Of a stretch of DNA of 64,000 nucleotides, positions 52,847-62,207 are shown piece after piece. This DNA is from Patiriisocius sp047730165 (GTDB taxonomy: Bacteria; Bacteroidota; Bacteroidia; Flavobacteriales; Flavobacteriaceae). Under the pieces are notes generated by a model. The model searched no databases, was not told where the DNA came from, and was given only the letters and a program-made list of their open reading frames with translations. The stretch is from the NCBI RefSeq assembly GCF_047730165.1, contig NZ_CP159834.1, positions 1,798,001 to 1,862,000 of the forward strand, read 5' to 3'. A program made the position numbers and the translations under genes. Numbering within the stretch: position 1 is the stretch's first letter; every line of letters begins with the position of its first letter.

Positions 52847-52925
52847 TGCAAAAATAAGTATAGTTTTAATCCTTTACAATAACGGTCAGAAAGGATAGTT
52901 TAAAATTTATTGAAAATAAAGAATT

Positions 52926-53261
52926 ATGCATCAAATAAAAGGAAAGGAATATCCTTGCTCTGCAAGTGTTACAATGGCATTAATAGGAGGCAAGTGGAAA
53001 ACGGTAATATTATTTCATTTGATAGAAAAGCCGTTGCGGTATAATGAACTTCGGAAAGGAATGCAAACTGTAACGGAAAGAACACTCAGCCTACAATTAA
53101 AGACATTGCAAGAAGATGGGATTATTAAAAGAAAAGTGTTTTCTAAAAAGCCACCTTTAAAAGTGGAGTATTCTTTAACTGAATTTGGGAAAACACTAAT
53201 TCCTCTTTTGAAATCTATTGCTAACTGGGGGGATTATGTTGTTACAAAATTTTCAAAATAA
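52926..53261 (+). CDS. HxlR-family transcriptional regulator
   Basis: 111 residues, the normal length. CSASVTMALIGGKWKTVILFHLIEKPLRYNELRKGM (about 9-44), HTH VTERTLSLQLKTLQEDGIIKR and wing PLKVEYSLTEFGKTL. The conserved Cys near the N-terminus (Cys9) could sense oxidants or quinones. Divergent from the quinone oxidoreductase gene at 52811, its likely target. Both lie in E32-E33. Confidence 0.9.
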   Translation: MHQIKGKEYPCSASVTMALIGGKWKTVILFHLIEKPLRYNELRKGMQTVTERTLSLQLKTLQEDGIIKRKVFSKKPPLKVEYSLTEFGKTLIPLLKSIANWGDYVVTKFSK

Positions 53262-53286
53262 TATTTCACAATTTAGATTTGCTTGT

Positions 53287-53483
53287 TGCTAACGGTCTTG
53301 TGTATGAAACGTAGCGTGTAAAAAGACGCTTACTTTTTGGATAAACACAGAGCCGAATTTTTATATTTTGTTTTTAACTTATCAATATTAAAAGCCAAAT
53401 ATAAAAATTTGGTGGTCATTGCAAATAAACACAGACCTCTCGGAAAAGCCTATAATAGCTATGTTTTATATACGTTGTTAGCA
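53287..53483 (+). repeat. attC-like element E33, family C
   Basis: Left TGCTAAC (53287-53293), right GTTAGCA (53477-53483). Text GTATGAAACGTAGCGTGTAA and CTATAATAGCTATGTTTTAT match E9 and E1. Inner GCCAAATATAAAAATTTGG. Confidence 0.83.
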
Positions 53484-53491
53484 AAAGTTTT

Positions 53492-54004
53492 TTATTCATT
53501 AGTCATAAATTCAGTCACTACAGAACTTTTTTTAGATTCCATTTGGCTAGTCCAACTATCTATCCACCATCTGCCTTGTCCATAATGAAGTTGAATACTA
53601 CTCAATCCTTTATAATTTGTAGGAGTTTCAGGTTCGTTTCTAACTTCAAATACGCTCCAAACTTGAACGATATTTCCAAATTGACTGACTTTTCTTTTTA
53701 GTTCTTGTTCATAGAAATCTGTTCTCTCGGATAAACCTGATTCAATATGAAGTGCATCCAATGTGAGTGTTTCAGCTTTCCCATTTTCGTCTAAGAAGAT
53801 TATATGAGCATTTTTAGAATGAATATAATTATCCCTTTCAAATTCCCACGGGTCCTGACTTGAGCCTGAGCTTACTTCATAATATGCCTTTATAATAGCG
53901 TCTATTGATTTTACGTCATTATCATATTTGTCTTCGTTAGTTTGCCCGAAAATTGAATTGAAAGCGAAAATTATGCTAATTGAAGTAAGTATTATTTTAT
54001 TCAT
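53492..54004 (-). CDS. exported NTF2/SnoaL-like protein
   Basis: Start at 54004 (MNKIILTSISIIFAFNSIFGQ, signal peptide). The longer reading is coded by E34. 170 residues with an NTF2-like cone fold pattern: VKSIDAIIKAYYEVSSG, FERDNYIHSKNAHIIFLD, and a C-terminal strand pair LSSIQLHYGQGRWWIDSWT. These domains bind small molecules in a pocket; no catalytic residues can be named. Periplasmic; role unknown. Confidence 0.7.
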   Translation of the reverse strand: MNKIILTSISIIFAFNSIFGQTNEDKYDNDVKSIDAIIKAYYEVSSGSSQDPWEFERDNYIHSKNAHIIFLDENGKAETLTLDALHIESGLSERTDFYEQELKRKVSQFGNIVQVWSVFEVRNEPETPTNYKGLSSIQLHYGQGRWWIDSWTSQMESKKSSVVTEFMTNE

Positions 54005-54024
54005 ATCGATTGGTTTTAAATTTT

Positions 54025-54086
54025 CGCTAACGGCTTGTGTATTTTGCGTATCCCAAAGGGTATGCACTATACAACCTTTGTTAGCA
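54025..54086 (+). repeat. attC-like element E34, family D (62 bp)
   Basis: Left CGCTAAC (54025-54031), right GTTAGCA (54080-54086); the right end is complementary over 10 bp to E35's left (GTTAGCAGTA). Centre GCGTATCCCAAAGGGTATGC folds on itself. Confidence 0.82.
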
Positions 54087-54093
54087 GTAGTTT

Positions 54094-55080
54094 TTATTTA
54101 TGTTTCTTGACTTTATCGATACCCTCAATTCTTAGCTTAGGTTTGCCCTCTGATATTCTTAAACCATAACTTTCCGGGAATGATATTCTATAATTCTCAA
54201 CAGCAACTTCACACTCATATTGACTGTTAAAGGGGCCGATGTAAACCGAATAATACTCATTTGTGCTTAATGATGTTGGATAATCAGGAATCCATAGATA
54301 TCCAGCTTTATAACCTTTAGCTATTAGTTTATCCTTTTCTATGATGGCATCTTTTTTCTCCTTAATAGCTGAAATGTTAATTATATAAAAATCTTCTTCT
54401 TGTTTAATAGGTATGTTTTTAATCTCGACTTCCTTTTTGTTTGTTGTTTTCATCACATCTGCTTCGTTCCAACCAGTTAATATAGCTGTTATTCTTGTTG
54501 ATTTCTTGGGATGTGTTTCAGAATCTAAATTACTTCCAATTGTTTCCATAGCTGCAATTGCATCATCAGAAGTGCTTCCAAGCGTTCGTAGGATAAAGCC
54601 TGAATACTTATCAGCTTCTAATTCCATAATTTTCCTGCTTTCACTAACAAGAGTGTGTCCAGCCAAATGATGTCCTATTTCGTGGGCTAGAATACTAATT
54701 TGAGCCCATTTATTATTGCTCTTATCAGTAACATTTTTCATAAATTCAGGATTGTATAAAATATATCTTTCTAAAGGACCACCATCTTCTGAATATATTA
54801 ATGCAGCTGCATTTGGTACATCAGCAGATAATATTTTGAAATTTGAAGGTAAGCCTGTATTCTTTAAGATTAATTGTGCTTCCTCATTAGCTGAAGATTC
54901 AGAATTAAATGAGTATATTTTTTCAATTGATTGACCTGAGGAATAAGTACAGAATTTATGTTCTGAAGTTATTTTTAAGACCTTAATTGAACTAGTAGAT
55001 TCACCTTTGTCTTTAATATCTGACTTACAGCTAATAAAACCTGTTAAAAAAATTAGTATCGGAATAAATTTCATTTTCAT
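54094..55080 (-). CDS. lipoprotein zinc metallopeptidase, M48-like, with SPOR-type tail
   Basis: 328 residues. Lipobox FISCK (Cys18). HEIGHHLAGH (about 129-138) supplies HExxH, and ELEADKYSG the third zinc ligand Glu with the M48-type Asp. The C-terminal ~90 residues (VYIGPFNSQYECEVAVENYRISFPESYGLRI) look like a SPOR domain that binds denuded peptidoglycan. Together this suggests an envelope quality-control or wall-linked protease. Confidence 0.8.
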   Translation of the reverse strand: MKMKFIPILIFLTGFISCKSDIKDKGESTSSIKVLKITSEHKFCTYSSGQSIEKIYSFNSESSANEEAQLILKNTGLPSNFKILSADVPNAAALIYSEDGGPLERYILYNPEFMKNVTDKSNNKWAQISILAHEIGHHLAGHTLVSESRKIMELEADKYSGFILRTLGSTSDDAIAAMETIGSNLDSETHPKKSTRITAILTGWNEADVMKTTNKKEVEIKNIPIKQEEDFYIINISAIKEKKDAIIEKDKLIAKGYKAGYLWIPDYPTSLSTNEYYSVYIGPFNSQYECEVAVENYRISFPESYGLRISEGKPKLRIEGIDKVKKHK

Positions 55081-55091
55081 TTTTTTATTAC

Positions 55092-55223
55092 TGCTAACGG
55101 TCTAGTATAAGAATAGTAGCGGGTTTTTACGCACTAACTTTTAGGTTAAAGACAGACCTTTTTTATATTTACTGTCTTTTGTGTTAGCGATTAAACCGCT
55201 ATTATTTTTATACATTGTTGGCA
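55092..55223 (+). repeat. attC-like element E35, family E
   Basis: Left TGCTAAC (55092-55098), right GTTGGCA (55217-55223), perfect with E36's left TGCCAAC. Arm TAGTATAAGAATAGTAGCGG / CCGCTATTATTTTTATAC. Confidence 0.83.
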
Positions 55224-55240
55224 ACTGGCTTTTATCTATA

Positions 55241-56899
55241 TTAAAGGTAAGGTAAAATATGTTTTTCAAAAATCATTTCTGGTTGTTGTGTTTTTCCATT
55301 TCTGTAATTTCCAGATGTAATAACAACAACTGTTTGTAAACAAGGAATTACAAAAATATATTGTCCTCCATTTCCTCTTGCTTCAATAGATTTTATGTTC
55401 TTTTCGTTAGCGTTATAAGTATTATGCCACCATAAATATCCATAACCGTTTTTATCAGTCACATTCTCTAAATTACGATAGTTTTTAAATGAGTTTTTAA
55501 CCCATTTTTTAGATATAATACGTTTTGATTTCCATTTTCCTTTATTCAGATAAAGTTCTCCAAATTTCAACATATCTTTTGGAGTGAGGTACATTCCACC
55601 TCCGAAATATGGTTTATCTCTTAAATCCGTTTGAATGATGTAATTTGAAATTTCCAATTTTTGAAATAAAAACTTATCAATAAACAATTCTAAAGGTTCA
55701 GAAACAACTGAATCCATAGCAACACCTAGCAAAGCGGGGTTTGCTGAACCATAATTAGCCTTAGTATTTGGCTTATGAATCATTGGAGCTTTTAGAATTG
55801 CTTCAATCCAATCAGGTGTTCTTTGGTAATTATCTTCTGTTGCAGAAGATTTTGGATTTGCATTGATGCCATAATCTATAGCATCTATTCCAGAACTCAT
55901 TGTTAAAAGACTCTGAATATTAATTTTCGTTTTTAGACTGTCATTATAAGTTTGATATTTTTCAGGTAGAAAATCAAAAATAGATTGGTCAACATTTTTA
56001 AATAGTGACTTATCTTTAGCTATACCAACAATTGCGGATGAAATACTTTTTGAAGCAGATTTCATATCGTGTGGAATATTTGCATTGTAACCATCAAAAT
56101 AATTTTCATATATAATTTCTCCTTTTTTCGAAATCACAACAGAATGTGTATTAGGAAATGAATCCTTTGAAATAAGGTTTTCCATTTCAGTAAGTTTTAG
56201 AATGGAAGTGTTGTTGTTGTCATTTTTGAAACCACCAATTTCCCAATTGGTTATAGATTTTTTTAGTTCTATTTCCGTAAGTAAATTGTCTCCTAAAAGT
56301 AGGCTTAATTGAATTTTATTTTTTTCTAGCTTTCCTTTAAACTGTAATCCAGTTTTAAAATCAATAAAAGAAATCAAATTATTTTCTTTTTGAAAATTGT
56401 CACACCAAGTTCCTGTAAATCGGTTATCTCCAAAAATTGGATAAGCTTCATACTTATTTCCTTCTCCATTTTCAACACTTAAATAAAAATTTAACGATTT
56501 TAACTCATCTATCATTAATATATTCCAAGTACCTAAAAAAGAGTTATTGTCTGATTGTGTAAGTTTTAAGTGATAAAGAAGTATTCCAGACTTTATGAAT
56601 CCGTTAATTTCTTTACCGTTTTTAGATAACATACCTTTAAAAGAATAATTTTCTGCAAATGGAATTTCTAACTGTTTATTATTCTTTGCTATAATTGGGT
56701 AATCAATAATTTTTTTGTTGTTAGAAATTTTAAATTTTGCATTTTCCTTCCCTAAATTTTCTATTTCAACTTTTAGATTGAATACTTTCGGATTTTCTAA
56801 AATTCCTTCCCAGCCACTTGTGTATTCTGCCATATCTTGGGCATAGGCTGAAAATGAAAAAAGAGTAGAAATTATTAATATCAAGTTTTTAATTCTCAT
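55241..56899 (-). CDS. exported serine hydrolase with N-terminal beta domain
   Basis: 552 residues: signal peptide (FSAYAQ), a beta-sandwich-like N-domain (about 22-215), then an S12 hydrolase domain with SxxK SASKSI, Tyr motif YGSANP and GNGGQYIFV as the third motif. The fourth such enzyme in the window and the only one with an extra N-domain. An AraC-type regulator 70 bp upstream in the same interval and direction probably controls it. Confidence 0.85.
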   Translation of the reverse strand: MRIKNLILIISTLFSFSAYAQDMAEYTSGWEGILENPKVFNLKVEIENLGKENAKFKISNNKKIIDYPIIAKNNKQLEIPFAENYSFKGMLSKNGKEINGFIKSGILLYHLKLTQSDNNSFLGTWNILMIDELKSLNFYLSVENGEGNKYEAYPIFGDNRFTGTWCDNFQKENNLISFIDFKTGLQFKGKLEKNKIQLSLLLGDNLLTEIELKKSITNWEIGGFKNDNNNTSILKLTEMENLISKDSFPNTHSVVISKKGEIIYENYFDGYNANIPHDMKSASKSISSAIVGIAKDKSLFKNVDQSIFDFLPEKYQTYNDSLKTKINIQSLLTMSSGIDAIDYGINANPKSSATEDNYQRTPDWIEAILKAPMIHKPNTKANYGSANPALLGVAMDSVVSEPLELFIDKFLFQKLEISNYIIQTDLRDKPYFGGGMYLTPKDMLKFGELYLNKGKWKSKRIISKKWVKNSFKNYRNLENVTDKNGYGYLWWHNTYNANEKNIKSIEARGNGGQYIFVIPCLQTVVVITSGNYRNGKTQQPEMIFEKHILPYL

Positions 56900-56969
56900 T
56901 TTTTAATTGATTTTTGATGAATTACAAAGTTGATATTATTCTATTTACCAAAATTGTATATAATTAACA

Positions 56970-57770
56970 TTAGGAAATATTTTTTAAAAATTTTGTTGGT
57001 GTTGAATTATATATATGTTTAAAATTTGAAATAAAATGGCTTTGGTCATAAAAACCACATTGATAACAAATTTCAGTCATCGAAAACTTTTTTGAGGCAA
57101 GTAAATGAAACGCTTTATTTAATTTAATCAATCGAATGTAATTGCCAAGACTTGTTCCAAAATACCTATTGAACTCTCTCGATAAATGTATTGGATGGAT
57201 TTCTAACTTAGAACTTAAACTTTTTAAAGAATAGTCTATTTTTTCCTCAATCAATAAATCTTTTAGTTGCTTTACCCAAATTGGTTTTTTTGAATTCCCT
57301 TTCTTTGATTCTTTTATAGTGTTGAATATATCAATCAAATTATTTTCAATACTTAGATTTGAATATTGGTCATTAATTTTAGTCTCAACAAATATATGGT
57401 TCATCAAGTTCTTTATAATTGGGTTCTTTAAATTGATACTTCCTTCAAAATCTGTTATCTGAATATCGAAATTTGAAAACCAATTCTCGTTCAATTCAAT
57501 GTGAAATCCTCTTGTAAATTCAGGAGGTTTTATATTGTAATGTGAGTCTTGCCAATTATGAAATAGTAGGTTTCCTGGCTCTAAATAGTATGATTCTTTT
57601 TTGTTAGATTCAAATAATTTACCTTGAAGTAAATAAGTAAAATATGGATTTTCGTGATAATGCCAATCAACCTTACTATGTGTGTATTCAGTATCGGTAA
57701 TTATTAAATTTTCAAAAGCTGACTTTTGATAATGTGTTCCGTAGAATTCTCCTGTTTTTAGTTTATTCAT
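56970..57770 (-). CDS. AraC-family transcriptional regulator with cupin domain
   Basis: 266 residues. N-terminal cupin (about 25-110: DWHYHENPYFTYLLQGKLFE, YYLEPGNLLFHNW) and C-terminal double HTH (about 170-262: SLKSLSSKLEIHPIHLSREFNRYFGTSLGNYIRLIKLNKAF, MTEICYQCGFYDQSHFISNFKHIYNSTPTKF). The cupin keeps HxH-type metal ligands (WHYH). Likely ligand-responsive activator of the downstream serine hydrolase gene. Confidence 0.88.
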   Translation of the reverse strand: MNKLKTGEFYGTHYQKSAFENLIITDTEYTHSKVDWHYHENPYFTYLLQGKLFESNKKESYYLEPGNLLFHNWQDSHYNIKPPEFTRGFHIELNENWFSNFDIQITDFEGSINLKNPIIKNLMNHIFVETKINDQYSNLSIENNLIDIFNTIKESKKGNSKKPIWVKQLKDLLIEEKIDYSLKSLSSKLEIHPIHLSREFNRYFGTSLGNYIRLIKLNKAFHLLASKKFSMTEICYQCGFYDQSHFISNFKHIYNSTPTKFLKNIS

Positions 57771-57788
57771 TCTGTTTCTTCAGCTTGT

Positions 57789-57984
57789 TGCCAACGTTCA
57801 GTATAAGAAACGTAGGGCAGGTGAAAAGCACTTTCGTTTCGGTTTATTACTTAGCTAAATATAAATATTTTGCTTTTATCTTTTCTTCTATAAACGCCAA
57901 ATTTTATATTTAGCGGACTTTGTTAATATTTACAGACCTTTCGTTTTAGCACAAACGCCCTATGTTTTTTATACATTGTTGGCA
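57789..57984 (+). repeat. attC-like element E36, family C
   Basis: Left TGCCAAC (57789-57795), right GTTGGCA (57978-57984). Arms GTATAAGAAACGTAGGGC / GCCCTATGTTTTTTATAC; inner TAGCTAAATATAAATATTTTG / CCAAATTTTATATTTAGC. Confidence 0.84.
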
Positions 57985-57994
57985 ACTGGCTTTT

Positions 57995-59311
57995 TTATTT
58001 CGATGTTTTGAATTCTATTAAATATGGTTTCAATGGGATACTTTCTTCTGTCCTAAAATTGTTTGTAATAAATATTTGATATTTTTTATTAGGCTCTAAA
58101 TCTACTGGTATTGTCCAAGAAATGTTGTCTTCTCCCCAATTCCTTCCATTCAACGTTCCTTTTGGGAATGCAGCCTGTCCTAAATCTCCAAAATCTACAC
58201 TTGTATTATGTCCATTTAAAGATTGTGAGAACTCAACAGTTATTTCATTAGTTTTCGGATTAACATTTTGTGCTTTATTCTCAAACTGCTTAATTCTTAT
58301 AACGGTAGGACGTTTGCTCTCAAATATTTGATAAAGCTTGTCGAGTGGTTTAGAAAAGAAATTAGTTCTATTTACAAAATCTTCAATTTGACTTTCATTC
58401 GTGTAGTCCAATTCAATCATTTCTTTTATTGCTGACTGTTTGTCTTTTGCTTTATTGTAATTTATTTCAGCGATTGAATAACCTATATAATAACCTAAAT
58501 CTCTTGTGTTAAATTCATTTGAAAAATCACTCCAAAGCCAATGATGAACATTGTTTCCATAAAACATTTCTTCCTCAAATTTCTTTTTTACCTTTTCATT
58601 TTGTTTTCCATAAGCTATGGCAGGTGCAGCAGATGAAACATTCATTGCGATTACAGAAACAAATTCAGCTATTCCCTCACGAAGAGTGTAGGATAGTAAA
58701 TTGTCAACTTGTCTATTTTGTTGTGTATGAACATATTCGTGAACATTTAATAAGACTAAATTATCTATTGGGTTACTGTCAAAATATTTACGCCTACCTT
58801 TTCCTAAATCTCCTTGGAATTCAGATGCAATTGTATTTTTATCTGACATTGCTAATTCACTTCCGATAAGAACCAAACTGTCAACGGTAGTTCCATTAGT
58901 TCTTAAAGCTCCAATGGTAAAATAAATTCTTGCAGGTTTTAACTCCGGATAAATCTTTCGCATTTTTTCTATACCTTCTTCTAATTCAGAAACATACATT
59001 TCCGTTTTAAGAGTGTTTTTACGAACAGAATTCCAAAATTTAGGATAATTATTTATTGAATTTATATAATCTTGTGGTATATAATTTCTTGCTTGCTTAA
59101 TTCTTTCCAAACCTACTGTTCCCTTTTGAAAGTATAAACTATCAAGATATTTATATTGTAAAATAGAATCTTGTGTAGAAGTGATTTCATCATATGCTTT
59201 CCAGAAATTTGTAATATCAGACGTTATGATGTTCCGATTCGAGTCATTAACTTTTTTGTCGCATCCAAAAAGTGTGAAAATTAAAAGTGTTATTAAAAAT
59301 GTATTTTTCAT
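57995..59311 (-). CDS. lipoprotein zincin peptidase, DUF2268/GldB-like, with Ig-like tail
   Basis: 438 residues. Lipobox LFGCD (Cys17). HEYVHTQQ (about 190-197) is HExxH and LREGIAEFVS (about 210-219) carries the Glu that completes a gluzincin site. The C-terminal part (about 330-438: VNPKTNEITVEFSQSLNG ... PVDLEPNKKYQIFITNNF) is an SbsA/Big_5 Ig-like domain. A surface or periplasmic peptidase of unknown substrate. Single gene in E36-E37. Confidence 0.78.
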   Translation of the reverse strand: MKNTFLITLLIFTLFGCDKKVNDSNRNIITSDITNFWKAYDEITSTQDSILQYKYLDSLYFQKGTVGLERIKQARNYIPQDYINSINNYPKFWNSVRKNTLKTEMYVSELEEGIEKMRKIYPELKPARIYFTIGALRTNGTTVDSLVLIGSELAMSDKNTIASEFQGDLGKGRRKYFDSNPIDNLVLLNVHEYVHTQQNRQVDNLLSYTLREGIAEFVSVIAMNVSSAAPAIAYGKQNEKVKKKFEEEMFYGNNVHHWLWSDFSNEFNTRDLGYYIGYSIAEINYNKAKDKQSAIKEMIELDYTNESQIEDFVNRTNFFSKPLDKLYQIFESKRPTVIRIKQFENKAQNVNPKTNEITVEFSQSLNGHNTSVDFGDLGQAAFPKGTLNGRNWGEDNISWTIPVDLEPNKKYQIFITNNFRTEESIPLKPYLIEFKTSK

Positions 59312-59375
59312 TGGTTAGTGTTTCATCTAAAGACTATGGCTTTTGAATTTTGTTACAGTTCTTAGTTTTGCTTAT

Positions 59376-59507
59376 TGCCAACGTTTATGTATAAGAATAG
59401 TTGCGGGTTTGTATGCGAGGATTTTCCGAAGGAAAATCAGACGTTACAAACACGCAACGACCTTTGATTAAGCACTAAACCGCGATTATTTTTATACGGT
59501 GTTACCC
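59376..59507 (+). repeat. attC-like element E37, family E
   Basis: Left TGCCAAC (59376-59382), right GTTACCC (59501-59507), perfect over 10 bp (GTTACCCAAC) with E38's left. Inner GATTTTCCGAAGGAAAATC hairpin borrowed from family A. Confidence 0.82.
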
Positions 59508-59515
59508 AACGTTTT

Positions 59516-60052
59516 TTATTCATTTTTCGTTACAAATCGGTTTTTTATTAAATTCCATTTATTTTCTTTTCGGTCAAATACAAAACGAATATCAGGTTGA
59601 TAACCATTCGTTCCTCCACAACCAACTGAAAATTCCGCTTTTTTAAATCGTATTCCACGTTGAAAAAATATTCCTCTTTTCGCAGTTACAGAAACGTCTC
59701 CAAAAATTATGTCAATTGTATCTTTTTCAATTATTTTATGGTTCAGACGAATTATGCTAATCGGTTTTCTCTTTTTAATTGATAAGTCAATTAGTTCTTC
59801 GTTTGTTAAAAACTTAAATCGGTCAGACACATTCAGTTCCGCAATCCTTTTTCCATAACCACTCATTTCCACGTAATTCCATCCGCTCGCCAAAATCAAA
59901 TCAAAACGACTGTTTAATGCTCTTACATAAAGGCTGTATAATTCAGTCGGCTCGATTGAGTTCAATCCGTTTTCATTTTGGTCAAGTTTATTTTCTTGTC
60001 CAAAACTTAAAATTCCGATTAAGGTCAATATGATTACGAATGCTTTTTTCAA
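59516..60052 (-). CDS. exported protein, unknown function
   Basis: Start is probably the TTG at 60052 (LKKAFVIILTLIGILSFGQ, signal peptide). An ATG further up at 60121 would be coded by repeat E38, so it is rejected. 179 residues; mature part contains WNYVEMSGYGKRIAEL and VGCGGTNGYQPDIRFVFDRKENKW. Family not recognised. The start codon class should be treated as tentative. Confidence 0.55.
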   Translation of the reverse strand: MKKAFVIILTLIGILSFGQENKLDQNENGLNSIEPTELYSLYVRALNSRFDLILASGWNYVEMSGYGKRIAELNVSDRFKFLTNEELIDLSIKKRKPISIIRLNHKIIEKDTIDIIFGDVSVTAKRGIFFQRGIRFKKAEFSVGCGGTNGYQPDIRFVFDRKENKWNLIKNRFVTKNE

Positions 60053-60057
60053 ATGTT

Positions 60058-60256
60058 GGGTAACGTTTAGTATATGAGTAGTGCGGATGAAGAATGGCGA
60101 TAGCCATTCGGTAGGGCACAAGCTGATTTTTACAAATTTCGCTTTTTATCTTTTTGGTGTCAAAAGTCGAATTTGTTAAAATTCGGCGGTCTCCCAAATA
60201 TACTTGAACTTTTAATTAAGCACAAAATCCCGCATTGCTTATATACTTTGTTGCCA
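60058..60256 (+). repeat. attC-like element E38, family B
   Basis: Left GGGTAAC (60058-60064), right GTTGCCA (60250-60256); the right end is complementary over 10 bp (GTTGCCATTA) to E39's left. Body nearly identical to E40, 2.15 kb away. Confidence 0.86.
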
Positions 60257-60739
60257 TTAGTTATTCCCCGTACTAATTATGTTCGATTTTCCATCTCGCA
60301 TAACATTCAGTATTCCAAAACCTTGTCTAGTGTAAAACATATTTACTGAATCAGCAATTGTTATCTTGATATCTTGATAATTTCCTGCAATTCTTGTTTG
60401 AAATTCAGCATTGGATAATTCGAAATCAAGAAGTTTGATAAATTCCGTTTTTGAAAAGTTCAGAATTGTGTCCGATTTTGTTCCGTAAAAGTTATTCCTA
60501 ATGTCACTTTTAATTCGGACACTATCTTTTCCAACAGCAACTTTTGAATACACGACATAATTTCCGCCGTGACTATTTTTAATTTCTACTTCAAATCGAC
60601 TTCCGTAATCTCCAATTTGTTTTTTAATCAGCAAAATCGGTTCGTATGCGCTTTTTGAATAATCCGGAAACATTGATTTTTTCGACTTACAAGAAGTCAA
60701 AATCAAAAGCACAAATGTCAATTTAAGCAGGAATTTCAT
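60257..60739 (-). CDS. small lipoprotein, unknown function
   Basis: Start at 60739 (MKFLLKLTFVLLILTSCKSK). Lipobox LTSC gives lipidated Cys17. 160 residues. Mature part begins KSKKSMFPDYSKSAYEPILLIKKQIGDYGSRFEVEI, with an extended beta pattern. The stop codon directly touches the end of E38. Family not recognised. Confidence 0.62.
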   Translation of the reverse strand: MKFLLKLTFVLLILTSCKSKKSMFPDYSKSAYEPILLIKKQIGDYGSRFEVEIKNSHGGNYVVYSKVAVGKDSVRIKSDIRNNFYGTKSDTILNFSKTEFIKLLDFELSNAEFQTRIAGNYQDIKITIADSVNMFYTRQGFGILNVMRDGKSNIISTGNN

Positions 60740-60745
60740 AATTAA

Positions 60746-60879
60746 TGGCAACGTCTTCGTGTATGATTGCGTTGCGTGTTTAAGTAACTAAATTAGTAAA
60801 AGAAAACGAGCCAGAGGAAAATCCGCAGGATTTTCCAAGTAATCATTGCACTAGCAATGAATTATACACGTTGTTAGCA
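60746..60879 (+). repeat. attC-like element E39, family A
   Basis: Left TGGCAAC (60746-60752), right GTTAGCA (60873-60879). Hairpin GGAAAATCCGCAGGATTTTCC. The right end continues AACTGGCTT, as in E32, E35 and E36. Confidence 0.84.
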
Positions 60880-60918
60880 ACTGGCTTCATTCAATTCTCC
60901 TTGCCTTAAGTTTAGAAT

Positions 60919-62127
60919 TTAGTAATTATAATTAGTTTCATTCACCCAATGAAACTTTCGATTGATTAATCTAAAATCAGATTTAGGTTTTCTATTAAAC
61001 TGAATGAAGAGGGAATCACCATCTAAAGACCCATTCAATTCCAATTGTTGGGGATTAGTAAACGTATAAGAAAAGCGATGCGGTATAGAATCATTCACAC
61101 GTCTAAAAATAACTTCTTTCAAATCGGAATTAATTTCAAATTGATATCTCTCCAAAGAATCTGTCATTTTTTTTATAATTGCTTTTCTCTTCTCATCAAC
61201 AATTAAATATCTCCATCTGTATGTGTCATCTAAAAGTGGAGGTATAGTGTCCATGTCTTTTACAAATCTTTGAGTTTCCCAAATACCATAGAAATCAGAT
61301 TTCTCCTTCAGCTGTTCTTGAGCCCTAAATCTAATAAAGATTTGTAGAATAACAATTCCTATCACTAAAATGACTAAAAACCTTTTGCTTATTAAAATGA
61401 TACTTTTCAAAGTTCTATTTTTTAATGGGAAATAATATTCCACTTTTTCTATTATTTTGTTTTTGAAGAAAAAATCAAATGTTCGTTGTCCATTAGCCAA
61501 TAATAATACCATGGCCATAAAGACTAGGTGAGCTGAAACTAATTTTACTGGAATGTCATAGGTTAAATTCATCATAAGAACATTGCTCATTACTCCAATG
61601 ATAATGAGACTGCCTAATGTGACTGTTTTTCGGAAAATCAGTAAAATTCCACCAAGTATTTCTGCAAATCCAATAAAAATATTATAATAAAGGGAATGCC
61701 CCATAAAAGTCCAGGCTAATCCCATAGGCGACATATCTCCAACAGTTTGCAGCAAACGTTCTAGGCTATGGTCAGCAAATTGACCTTTAAAAACTTTAAC
61801 AAGACCGTAAAGAAGCATTGCAAAAATTAGGGTAAATCTAATGATAACTTGAAACCAGTAAAAAAGCTTATTATATGATTTTCTTTGGTGGTCGATTACT
61901 GACCAGATTAAAACTATGGTGGCAGTTAGGAATAGGTTAAAACCTAACCTCACATAATCAAAGGCTCTATCTCCGCTCCCTGTACTTTCCATTTTAAAAT
62001 CAGCTCCCCAATTCAAAAAGTTGTCAGCAAACCACCGTAACAGACCCTCCAAGAAAAGTGATAAGAATAATAATAGGATGTACAAAACGATGTAAGTGAA
62101 AATAAATCGGAATATGAGTTTATTCAT
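60919..62127 (-). CDS. DoxX-like membrane protein with soluble C-terminal domain
   Basis: Start at 62127 (MNKLIFRF); an earlier Met at 62166 is possible. 402 residues. Membrane part (about 1-255) with eight or nine helices; VKVFKGQFADHSLERLLQTVGDMSPMGLAWTFMG and AEILGGILLIFRKTVTLG are the DoxX-type blocks. The C-terminal 130 residues (YGIWETQRFVKDMDTIPPLLDDTYRWRYLIVDEK) form a soluble beta-rich domain like a small lipocalin-type module. Substrate unknown; DoxX relatives take part in sulfur or quinone redox. Confidence 0.7.
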   Translation of the reverse strand: MNKLIFRFIFTYIVLYILLLFLSLFLEGLLRWFADNFLNWGADFKMESTGSGDRAFDYVRLGFNLFLTATIVLIWSVIDHQRKSYNKLFYWFQVIIRFTLIFAMLLYGLVKVFKGQFADHSLERLLQTVGDMSPMGLAWTFMGHSLYYNIFIGFAEILGGILLIFRKTVTLGSLIIIGVMSNVLMMNLTYDIPVKLVSAHLVFMAMVLLLANGQRTFDFFFKNKIIEKVEYYFPLKNRTLKSIILISKRFLVILVIGIVILQIFIRFRAQEQLKEKSDFYGIWETQRFVKDMDTIPPLLDDTYRWRYLIVDEKRKAIIKKMTDSLERYQFEINSDLKEVIFRRVNDSIPHRFSYTFTNPQQLELNGSLDGDSLFIQFNRKPKSDFRLINRKFHWVNETNYNY

Positions 62128-62207
62128 AAATTTCCAATGTTCTTTGTATTCTTGAGATAAAATCATTTAGGTAAATTGTTGAACTCAGAGTGATTATTTC
62201 AGCTTGT

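Noticed and set aside
60058..60121. N-terminal extensions of genes at 59516, 62422, 22805 and 53492 starting inside elements
   Set aside because: The extra residues come from repeat sequence, and signal peptides or family starts begin downstream of the element in each case.
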